A stretch of 64,000 nucleotides of DNA from Hydrangea macrophylla (lineage: Eukaryota > Streptophyta > Magnoliopsida > Cornales > Hydrangeaceae). Shown here piece by piece: positions 55,561 to 64,000 of the stretch (position 1 is its first letter; each line of letters begins with the position of its first letter). Both the position numbers and the translations under genes were made by a program. Where the stretch lies: positions 34,016,218 through 34,080,217 of the forward strand of contig CM066982.1 in the NCBI GenBank assembly GCA_033977485.1. Reading direction: 5' to 3'. The notes under the pieces are model-generated. The model searched no databases. It saw nothing but the letters and a program-made list of their open reading frames with translations, and had not been told where the DNA came from.

Positions 55561-56828
55561 AAAGGCATAAAGGTTAAACTAGTCGCCCTAGGGCCCAGTT
55601 GGATGGATCCAATCACGACGTTCCTCACAACCGGTACTTTACTGGACGAAAAAGAAGAAGCCCAACGGGTGAAGTACTGGGCAGCCAAGTACTACCTCAT
55701 TGATGGCATCCTCTACAAAAAGGGGTTCTCTATCCCATATCTTCGCTACATTCACCCCGCACAAGTCCAAGGAATATTGCACGAAATCCATAAAGTGTGT
55801 GGAAGACACGTCGGAGGTCGGGCACTCTCTCGAAAGGCCTTGTTGCAAGGATATTACTGGCCAACGAAGGTTCGGGATTCCCAAGAATATGTTAAGCGGC
55901 GACAAGTGTCAGAGGTATTCGCCTATAATCAACCACCCAGGAGAGCTTCAGATCCCAATCCTCAGCCCTTGGCCGTTCGTTCAGTGGGGGATTGATATCG
56001 TCGGTCCCCTCCCGTTGGCAAAAGGACTAGTTAAGTTTGCGGTCATCACCGTGGACTATTTTACCAAGTTGGCAGAAGCCCAACCTTTGGCAAAAATCAC
56101 TGAGAAAAAGATGGAGAGCTTCATCAAGAAAGATATCCTCAGCCGGTTCGGCATCCCAAGGGTCCTGGTCAGTGACAATGCCAGGCAGTTCGATACCCCG
56201 GTGTTCAGGCAATTTTGCTCGGGGTACAGAATATCAAATCACTATTCTTCCCCCGAGAACCCTCAAGCAAATTGCCAAGCCGAGGTGATGAACTGGACCA
56301 TTCTGCAATCAATTAAAACTAGACTCGAAAACGCCAAAGGACTTTGGGCGGAAGAGCTACCGACCCTTCTGTGGGCATATCGCACCACCTCTAAGCGACC
56401 ATAGGGGAAATCCCTTTTTCTCTCAACTACGGCTTCGAGGCGATGGTCCCCACAGAGCTCGAGTTACCCACTTATCGGGTAGCAAATTTCAACGAGTAGG
56501 GTAATTAAGAAGCCCTCAGAAGAGAGCTCGACTTAATAGAAGAGAAAAGGGACCGGGCATATCTAAAAGTGGCAGCTTATAAGCAACAGGTCTCTCGGTA
56601 TTCAACAGCAAAGTCAAGCATCGAAGCTTCCAGGTAGGGGACCTAGTCCTTAAGGCGGTAAATCAGACTACCAAGGTTCCAAGCCACGGGAAATTAGGGC
56701 CAAATTGGGAAGGACCATACCAGGTTACCCAGGTCAACCGACCGAGCACCTACTGGTTACAGACTTTCGACGGGCATGATCTATCTCACCCTTGGAATGT
56801 ACAACACCTCTGTAAGTATTTTCAGTGA
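55561..56828 (+). pseudogene. Integrase of the second Tat element
   Basis: The zinc-binding part is 55680-55990 (YLIDGILYKKGFSIPYLRYI, HEIHKVCGRHVGGRALSRK), the core 55940-56404 (WGIDIVGPLPLAKG, VLVSDNARQFDTPVF, NPQANCQAEVMNW, so the D-D-E residues remain), and the C-terminal part to 56828 (GKLGPNWEGPYQV-like at 56690-56730, ending HLCKYFQ and TGA). Frameshift near 55900 and a TAG at 56402 break it. Confidence 0.88.
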
Positions 56829-57600
56829 AGCATGAATTAAAAAAATGCATTAACATTGGTTAGGAATTTTGTAGCTCTTTTTGAGCAATTATTACGATTT
56901 TCAAAAAAGAATAAAAGATTTTTTTGTTATTGCTACAAGTCATTACCCTAACCAGTGTTCAGTGCGGGGAAGACCTCGGGATCATACTCTGGTCACAAAA
57001 GACCTCTGGATAACACCCGAGGCACAAAAGACCTTGGTGTCATGCCCAAGGCAAAAGACCTCAACATCATACCAGAGGCACCGACTTCACTTAGGTCCAT
57101 AACTGACAATGGGGGCAAATTCCCCTACGTGGCTAATGATGGCAAGCCCAAAAAGACCCTACAACTACCCATGTTCTATGTCGGTTCCCTACAGTCGTCC
57201 CATCTACCAATGCCTGCCTTAGCAAAAGCTTGGGGGCAGGGGGATGTTGGACTAAAACAGGAAATCACACCGGGCACTATCAGGGCTTAGAATTCCAAAA
57301 CATTCCCAAGTACCTATAGTGCCCAAAGAAACCAACCGGGATAGTAACAGGACCTAACTCCTACACTGTACCCGGAGGGACCTTTAAAATAGGTCCCAAG
57401 AAGACCAAGTGTTCTTTATCGATCACAGTCCTAAACTTTTGCAAAGGCAGGGTTTTCACACGATTACAACCGATCGGGCACAGGCAATTAAAGACAGGCG
57501 AGTACAAAAATGATTAAACGATTGATGCAAAAGGGTGGCCTCAGAGGGCCTTTTCATTAATCAAAATAAAAATTTGTACAGAGCCTGGGGGGTAATTGTA
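56829..57600. other. Spacer with short AAAGACCT repeats
   Basis: At about 56970-57080 four to five units of 28-33 bp with (C/A)AAAAGACCTCGG.ATCATACC repeat. A G-rich tract AGCTTGGGGGCAGGGGGATG (57227-57246) could be an internal polypurine tract. Near 57555-57580 lies an A/T-rich site that could end the antisense transcript. No ORF is convincing. Confidence 0.55.
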
Positions 57601-57639
57601 GTAGCCTCCCAAAAAAAAAGAACGAAATGAGACAGGAAG

Positions 57640-60140
57640 AAAGGCTAGATGTCGTCCACTACGACCACATTCTCGGTCTCACCAGCCTCTCCTCCTAGAG
57701 TAACCTCCCCTCCTGGATAAGCATCCCTACTCGGGGGGGAGTCCTCAGCAGGTCTGACCCTAGTAGCAGTACCCTCAGTGGCGGGGGGACCTGTGTCCCA
57801 GTAGTCCGAGTCTATCCCTTCGTAGGATGAGATGACCCACTCAGGATGGTCCCGGGCTAGCCTCATGTTCAGGTCTTCATAGCCCTGGAAGAAGCTATCG
57901 TCGAAGGCCTCCTCTGTAGACCCCATCATTGCTGCCCCATCCAGGGCCTTCTCTCAAGCCTCTGCCAAGATCAGCCAAGGCAACCGCCAGCTCCGCTTGC
58001 ACAGCACCAAGGCCCAGGGCCAAGCCCTTGACCTGGTCCTTTTCAACGGCCAAGGCAGTCTCCTTGGCCTCAGAAGCTGCCCTGTGACAAGGCAGCCTCA
58101 GCAGCAGTGGCCCTCCCAGCTAGGGAGGGCAGGAAGGATTCAGCTCCGATGGCCATGCTACTGACCTGCAGAAAACAAGCATAAACAGGTTGGTTACTAA
58201 ATAGAGTAAAAAAAATTGAATCACAGGAAAAATAGCAAAGATACTTACGAAGTGATAGAGCCTGTACATCCACCCCTAGAAGACTTGGGGAGACATATTT
58301 GCACACATCTCCACCTAGCTAGGGAGGAGGACTGGTCTGACTCTCTCCCTGATCTTCGTTGACTCTCCCAGTGGTGTCCCGAATGATAAGTCCACCCGGG
58401 GAGCAGTTTCCTCCACCACCACGACGCTAGGGGTCGATGTCCCCCCGGGTTCCTTATGCATCGCCGTCCTGTGCCTTATTCGCCTAAGCAGATGATCGCT
58501 GCCCGATGTCTCAACAATGGGCCCCTTTCCTCTATCTTCCACCCAAGTGGCGGCGGCAGCAGCGGCCTGTCTGGCCCTCAGCTGCTCCAAATCTCTCGTA
58601 GGGCCCATTTCTGCGAATAAAAGACGCGCGGTCAGTAGTCGGGAAAAGTAGCGAAAGAGGAATGAAGCCGGAGAGTTCGCCTAAATGCTTACCCGGGATG
58701 ATTGGAGGAAACATGAGAGCTTCGACGGGCTCGTCCGGGTCGTAGGAGGCCTTAAAATCTCCCGTACGGGTTAGCACGTTCTAGATGTTGGTGGGCAGGT
58801 TAGCCAAGCGTGGGATATTGGCTTAACACTCCTCAGGAATGCTCGGCGGGTCGGCTGATCCCACTGCAAAACAAAGCAGGAAATGATTAGCCTCAGAGTT
58901 GCAATCAAAAAGTAAAGGAAAGCGAAGAGGGAAATGATGGACGGGCTTACTCCTCAGCTCCCCTGTCCAAGAAGTCCTTAGTTGAATTCCTGGGGCTCAC
59001 TCACAAAGCCCGAGGATGGATACTTGGAATAACTTGTTGTTCCATCCCTTGTTGTTGCTCGGACAGTTGATAATAATTTTTTTCCCCTGTCGAGCCCCCA
59101 CCCTCAGAGAGAAGAACCCGAGCTCCCTATGCACGTGGAACGATCGGTGGGTCCAAAAGAACTCTTGAAGGGTGAGTTTGTACCCGAAGACTTGGGGCCA
59201 GAGAGAAATGGACCCCATCAGAAACCTCTACCCATTTGGGGCTAACTGCCCAGGAGAAATCTCGAGGTAGATCAGGACGTCCCAGGCAACCGGGTGAAGT
59301 GGAATACGGAACCCAACCAGCCTACACGGTCAGGGAATAACTGTCGACAATAGCGTACTTATCCCTAATTCAGCTAAAGTCTTGGGCGCGCAAGATGGAT
59401 GGAGTGAATTCATAGGCAAAAATACTACCTCGGGGTCAGGACCCTCCGGTATCTCATCATCAGAACCCCGCGAGACAGAGGCCACCGGGGGCTCTTGGTC
59501 TGATTCGTTGTCCGATACTCGAATCGGGATCCTACCCTCACTATGGTGGTCTGACGGGTAGCGGAGGGTGGATCCAGGCTTGTGTTCGGGGTCCCAGACC
59601 GCGATTGTTCATCCTCCAATCGGGAAGAAGAATCAAAACTAGAGTGTTCCATCTCTAAGGTTCCTGGGACTGGACGAGAGAGTAACTGGTGGCCTAGATA
59701 GGGGTCGGTGACTCCAAACCTAAGGTTCAAGGGGGGGGGGGGGGCAGATCCAACAGCCTGTGGAGTAAAGAGTATAGAGCTTTTAGGGTAAAGAAACACT
59801 CATTGAACACTACCACTGGACAACCTGACCGGTTTAACCGCTCTACCACGGAGGATGGGTTACTTGACCTAAGAAAGAAGATAAACCTAAGGAAGAAGAA
59901 GTCCCACTCCCGTGCAAGCCCTAGTGGGTTCGTCCTCTCCGGTGTTACTCAGAAAAGAAAAAGATAAGAGGAAAAGGAAGAGAACAATGAATTGAAACTG
60001 GGAAAGGAAGGACTTACAAGAGTTAAAGAAGGAAACGAGCTCGAGAAGCTTGACCGAGGACTTTTGCTCTCAAAATCGCTTGGTAATCTCTATCTCAGGG
60101 TAGCAGGATTGAAGGAAATGAGCAAGGACCCCTTATATAT
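57640..60140 (-). pseudogene. Antisense gene of the second Tat element, gypsy-type 'transposase' domain
   Basis: Runs leftward from a TATA box at 60131-60140. A 5' leader with a GTAAGT donor (60012-60017) precedes a Ser/Glu-rich N-terminal piece (59650-59425, MEHSSFDSSSRLEDEQS). Then come FRIPLHPVAWDVLIYLEI, SPGQLAPNG and GSISLWPQVFGYKLTLQEFF (59330-59160), followed by NNKGWNNKLFQVSI. These blocks resemble the 'putative gypsy type transposon' family (Transposase_28, PF04195). Further exons follow with FPPIIPG/GTAAGC at about 58700, RARQAAAAAATWVEDRGKG (58608-58480), and an Ala-rich helix then an acidic C-terminus (57929-57645). GT donors and TTTGCAG/TTCTGCAG acceptors (58862, 58175) support introns. 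Stops interrupt several exons. The molecular function of the family is unknown to me. Confidence 0.72.
60131..60140 (-). promoter_or_regulatory. TATA box of the antisense gene
   Basis: Minus-strand ATATATAAGG followed by GGTCCTTGCTCATTTCC lies about 280 bases inside the 3' LTR edge and faces the antisense ORFs. Motif and distance to the first donor (about 115 bases) fit a plant core promoter. Confidence 0.6.
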
Positions 60141-60404
60141 GAAGTGCGGATAGTCAAGATCAGATAAAATCCAACGACCAGGAAGTTTTCCCGCCTAAAC
60201 CACCTGCAAGCTGTCTCCTCGGACACGTGAAGTGTCTCCTCAAAAGATGTGCGCATTAAATGCGCGACATGACGGTTCTGTTACCACGCGACTGGTTGGT
60301 AATGCTAGCACTGTACTCGTTGGATCCTAGCCAAACCAGTCACTCCTTGTTACGTGGCAGCCACTGACCCTGGGTTCCCGACGGTACCGCCTGGTCTAAC
60401 CTTC

Positions 60405-60420
60405 GAAAATGGGAGGCAGC
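60405..60420 (+). promoter_or_regulatory. Polypurine tract of the second Tat element
   Basis: GAAAATGGGAGGCAGC directly precedes the 3' LTR (TGATAGGTCAGAG). Confidence 0.75.
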
Positions 60421-61061
60421 TGATAGGTCAGAGAATACCCGGTCAAAGTCATATCATCACGTCAACACAGAGACACTGGGTCAGCTGGAGAAGGTGCCTG
60501 AAATTCAGCTGTCCTGGACTGAACCATCAATATCGCCCGGTCTGTGCCCACAGCTCGGGGTCACGAGGTAGATACGTCCCCCGGTGGGTATGGCCCAGGC
60601 CTGCCCCGTGGCTTGCTCTACAAGGTTGTTGGCAGTCCCCTAACTTAGTCAGAAGATTAATTCGAGCAGTTTCCTAAACCACTAAGGGAACCTCTATGAT
60701 TTATGCTAGTTACATGTAATCAAGTTATGCTTCCTAACTTAGCTAGTTACCTTGTACGAGTGGTCTCTTGTACCTATAAAAGAGACCCCTCACCCTCATT
60801 GAAGGGGATTGCATTCTTATTTTTGAGAACTGCGATACAGATTATTTACACGCATACAATCAGCCGACCTTCCTGGTAGTACTGCCCTCTTTGTCGGTCA
60901 CCAAAGACCGCTGGTTATCTGTTAGTAAATGCACTCCGACGCACCTGTGGACGTAGGTCACCTAGTTAACGGGGCTGAATGACATACAAATCCCTTGCGT
61001 CACTCACCCTCTCTCTCCTTAGATTACTCTTCTTGTCCTTTACCAAATTTTGGCATCATCA
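60421..61061 (+). repeat. 3' LTR of the second Tat element (641 bp)
   Basis: Pairs with 50689-51331; a TATA box TATAAAAG lies at 60775-60782. It ends GGCATCATCA before AGGGT. Confidence 0.95.
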
Positions 61062-61309
61062 AGGGTCACAAAATTAAAGTCTTGCAATTATAAATTACAA
61101 CATACATGTTAATCATTTATGGAAAAAAAATATCATAGCTAATTAATAATACATAATAGTAAAATAAAATTTGCATTGTATTTAAATTTAACAACGTAGC
61201 TATTTATTTAATTATACAACTAATACCACAAATAGAATTAATACCTAGTAAATAAATAAAAACCAACATTTTATTTATTATTAGGAAAGCGAAAATCCAG
61301 GTTGCTACA

Positions 61310-62038
61310 AGTCAGGTCGACTGATCGGGGCCTCAGTCGACTGGTTTCTGATTTACAGAGAACACATTTTTTAAAAGGGATGATTCGATTGACTGGTAAG
61401 AGGTCTAGCCGACTGCTTTTGAAGATACAGAGAGCTCATTTTTGAAACAGCTCGATCTAGTTGACTGACAAACTTTGTTAGTTGACTGGTTTTCAAATAG
61501 AGAGTTCATAAAACATCTGACTCGGTCGACAAGAATAAATTTGGTCGACTGGGGCATGAAATGTTCAGCCGACTGAGGCCACCCGATCGACTGTTTTTAT
61601 AAATATAAAGATTCCAAACCTCTTTGGTACAGAATCCTATCGACTGGACGCCCGATTGGTCGACGTGATTTAGCTGCAGAGAAATTCTGCAGCAACAAAA
61701 CATAGAAAAACTTTTTCGTTCCTAAATGGGTGATTCACAACCACAAAAAAATAAAGGAGTGAGGACTATATGACACCCTCTCAACCCAAGCATAACTAAT
61801 AATGAAAACGAGTCGTTCTATTAACAACATATATGCATGCAAACTTACGAAAAGGAGTGACTTATGTTACGATTACATGCCAATACAAATATAACAAATC
61901 CTAACATGGTTTTGAAATCAAGATAGCAAGTTTTTGAATAAGAAGGGGATAACATGTACCCCATTTCAATTTGAATACAAGTTTGTCAAGGTACGGACTA
62001 ACAAATGTCCAATATCAAAACTTCAATGCGAATTCGAT
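61310..62038 (-). mobile_element. LTR-like fragment with GTCGACTG cluster
   Basis: At 61312-61672 about 14 copies of GGTCGACTG-like motifs are interspersed with CAGAGAGCTCATTTTTGAA-type spacers. Beyond, AACAAATCCTAACATGGTTT and other short pieces look like the part of the 47765 LTR near 49520-49560. I read this as a piece of a related LTR on the minus strand, bounded on the right by the CACTA end. No coding sequence. Confidence 0.4.
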
Positions 62039-62890
62039 CACTACACCAAAATAGTGATTTTGTCACCCTTTTTCGCTAACTTTGTCATTGTTGCAGCAGT
62101 GACAAAATTGTCACTATCGGTGACAATTTGGAATTGGTGACAAAAGTAACAATTTGTCACTGCTATGAGCAGTGACAGTTGTTATTGATGCAATTATCAC
62201 TGTCCATTACAGTGACAACTGTAGCCTCAATGAAATATTTTTAGGGCACTTTCTTTCCCTCCCACTTTTCTCACATCCCTCCTCACTCTCAAAAACAAAA
62301 CAGTTTACTCTCATTCCCAAAAACCCCCATCGGTTCCCTCCAACACCTCACCATACCCGCCTTCGCCTCCGCCATCACCGTCTTCTCCAACTTTCGTCTC
62401 TTTCTCTCTGGTAATATATCTCTCCAATCTTTCTCCCTCTCTCACTCTCACTCTCACTCTCTCATACACCCCCACGGATCTGCACGCTCAAAGATCTATA
62501 CACCCATGGATCTGAACACTCAAATATCTGTGTGTGTGTGTGTATGTGTGTATAACAGTAGAAAATATGTATGACTCACTCTCTTTTGCTTCTGCTCTCT
62601 AGCATCTGACGAACGATGCTCCATATATCACCGCCGGCCACCTCTCTGCTCGAGGTAATTTTTTTAATTGCATTTTCTTCCTTAATAGGCATGTGTGAAA
62701 TGGGTTGAAACCCTAGATCAGAGATTTAGGAATTGATTATAGCAATTTCGTTTGTCTATTATAATGTGCTAGATATGCTACACTTGTGTGCCTTTTTCTC
62801 TCCATCACCGAGTTTCTGTATGTGAATTTTTAATTTTCTTTTACCATCTGATGTTAATATTTTACAGTAGGTGCTAATTTTCTGGGTCAT
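62039..62890 (+). mobile_element. CACTA transposon terminus
   Basis: Starts CACTACACCAAAATAG, the typical CACTA inverted-terminal sequence, after a possible 3-bp target copy GAT (62036-62038). The next 170 bases carry repeated GTGACAA / TTGTCAC subterminal motifs in both orientations. From 62250 a CT-rich leader, a (CT)n/(GT)n stretch and intron-like boundaries (GGTAATATATC, TTCTGCTCTCTAG, AGGTAATTTT, TTTTACAG) look like a 5' untranslated region. The other terminus is not in the window. Confidence 0.7.
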
Positions 62891-64000
62891 GTTTTTGGTT
62901 AGATTTCAAAAACATGCCAAAAACATGAACCGCATGATGGCCATGATGGAGACAATGGCACGACAGCTGCCAGTTATCAGTCCTCCTCCACCTGTTAGGG
63001 ATGAAGATTGGTTTGATGATCCAGAAAGAGCTGAAATGCCGAGGGCAAAAAAGGAAAAGATAGAGAAAGAAAGAGCTGAGAAAGAGAAAATAATGGGTGA
63101 GAAAGTAGAGAAACTTGAAAGGGTAGTCCTCAAGGCTCAAGGAGTCGACACTTTTTTGCTTGAACTAGAGGGATTGTATGAAGGGGTGCGGGAAACGTTG
63201 CCTGTCAGTTTCAAGATGCTAATTTTTGACAAGTTTGATGGTACTGGTAATCCTCGCAGTCATATACGGATGTCCATTGGGGCTTTCCAACCCAGTGGTT
63301 TGAGCACTACGATGATGGCTATTTTGTTTCAACAAACTCTGACCGGAGCTACCCTGGCATGGTACCTCATGATCGAGCCAAGTAAAACTAGGATCTGGAA
63401 AGAAGTAGTGAAGTTGTTCGTGGCCCAATATGAATACAACCAAGAGATAGATGTGACAGTCCGAGATTTGGAGACCACCAGGCAGGAATATAATGAATCA
63501 TTTGCTGAGTTTTTAAGCCGATGGAGGGGTAAAGCAGCCAAAATGGTTCAAAGGCCATCTGAAAAAGAGCAGATCAGAATGCTAATGAAAAATTTACAGT
63601 CGGTTTACTAAGAGAAGATGAGGTTCCAATCAATTAACACTTATGTTGAGGTTTTTGATGTGGGGACAAGAATTGAAGACGCTATCCGTAAAGGGGTAAT
63701 CAAAAGAGAGAATCAGGTGAACAAATATGTAGGGCCAGAATCCGATGTTAATACTTTGGCACAACCACCTCAACGGAAGGGCCATTATCAAAAAGGTAAT
63801 CGATCGAGTTCTAATTAGGGACGACATGGAGAGACCGCTGGATTCAGAATACCGTTGAGTGTGGCATTAGAACAGGCAGTAGAGAAAGGATACTTGAAAA
63901 AGTTGGATCCGCAACCCGTGTCTGACCCCATTCCAAAGGGATATAACATTGACCAGTATTGTGCTTATCACCAGATGTTGGGTCATGATACTGACCATTG
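62891..64000 (+). pseudogene. Tat gag fragment, 5'-truncated, running off the window
   Basis: Homologous to the gag at 41201-43174. Starts within the N-terminal part (HAKNMNRMMAMMETMARQLP), then a Lys/Glu-rich helix, LEGLYEGVRETLPVSFKM, FDKFDGTGNPRSH, TGATLAWYLMIEPSKTRIW and TVRDLETTRQEYNESFAEFL. A TAA at 63609 and TAG at 63816 interrupt it; near the edge YCAYHQMLGHDTDH is the knuckle. Better preserved than the internal copy. About 25 N-terminal codons, the leader and any 5' LTR are missing; instead CACTA-derived sequence lies directly upstream. It may be captured by the CACTA element or truncated by it. Confidence 0.8.

Larger units (their letters stand above)
50689..61061 (+). mobile_element. 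Second Tat-lineage element, complete in structure
   Basis: 10.4 kb, LTRs 50689-51331 and 60421-61061, duplication AGGGT at 50684-50688 and 61062-61066. PBS TGGCGCCGTCTGTGGGAA and a purine tract are in place. gag-pol runs 51392-56828 on the plus strand. An antisense intron-containing gene occupies 57640-60140 on the minus strand, with its own TATA box. RIRE2-like Tat elements have this plan as I know them. All coding parts contain stops or frameshifts. Confidence 0.95.
47765..61309 (-). mobile_element. Tekay-like LTR on the minus strand, split by a Tat element
   Basis: The left end TGTCACGCCCCAGCGTAGC is the reverse complement of the conserved Tekay-like LTR 3' end, and the right end GAAAATCCAGGTTGCTACA (61291-61309) mirrors a 5' end (TGTAGCAACCTGG). 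The actual LTR is 47765-50688 plus 61067-61309, about 3.2 kb; 50689-61066 is the inserted Tat element plus its duplication. It keeps the family order: conserved end, minisatellite, palindromic block. The flanks (TGTGG and AGTCA) do not match and no PBS or internal region adjoins, so it is a solo LTR with altered flanks or a recombined or truncated copy. Confidence 0.7.

Noticed and set aside
62871..62900. ATG/GTG start at 62871 as the true gag start
   Set aside because: Residues before HAKNMNRMM do not match the gag N-terminus at 43174; they are CACTA-side sequence read through in frame.

Overview
This window is intergenic DNA of a large, repeat-rich plant genome, most likely a eudicot. Nearly everything recognisable is transposable-element DNA: Ty3/gypsy elements of the Tat, chromovirus (Tekay/Del-like) and Athila-like groups, solo LTRs, two hAT-type MITEs and one CACTA end. 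I see no intact host gene, tRNA or rRNA. Every coding region is broken by stops or frameshifts.

Layout. 1-2317 is AT-rich flank. 2323-47534 is one huge minus-strand Tat element (LTRs 2323-5412 and 44456-47534, TSD ATAGG) enlarged by nested insertions. Inside it: (a) an Athila-like non-autonomous element at 8106-27963 (TSD CTTTA), which holds an insert of unknown class (9977-11252), a Tekay-like element at 14320-25631 (TSD GTGCA) whose 3' LTR holds a solo LTR at 23311-24680 (TSD GATAG), and a hAT MITE in its own 3' LTR at 26798-27009 (TSD GTTAGATT); (b) a second hAT MITE at 33920-34644 (TSD GCTATAGA); (c) a 2.75-kb solo LTR at 35134-37884 (TSD GAGGC). The Tat gag-pol remnants read leftwards from 43174 to 33088.

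Between the Tat pol and its 3' LTR, on the opposite (+) strand, lies an intron-containing gene resembling plant mobile domain (PMD) proteins: exons in 7964-8105/27969-28004, 28735-29360, 29441-29956, 30031-30249 and 30621-30803. Its introns are phase 0 and its first exon is split by the Athila-like insertion. A second, DUF7745-like antisense gene follows at 31362-32451.

To the right, a minus-strand Tekay-like LTR (47765-50688 plus 61067-61309) is split by a second, plus-strand Tat element at 50689-61061 (TSD AGGGT). That element also has an antisense intron-containing gene with its own TATA box, but of a different family (gypsy-type 'transposase' domain). The window closes with an LTR-like fragment, a CACTA terminus at 62039, and a Tat gag fused directly behind the CACTA sequence.

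As a system: both Tat elements pair a sense gag-pol with an antisense, spliced, host-like gene, carrying two different protein families in the same slot. Separately, at least six elements of different families carry clusters of a short self-complementary motif (CGATCG, CTCGCGCGA, GTCGAC or CCGGTC) in their LTRs. These two patterns are the most interesting signals here.
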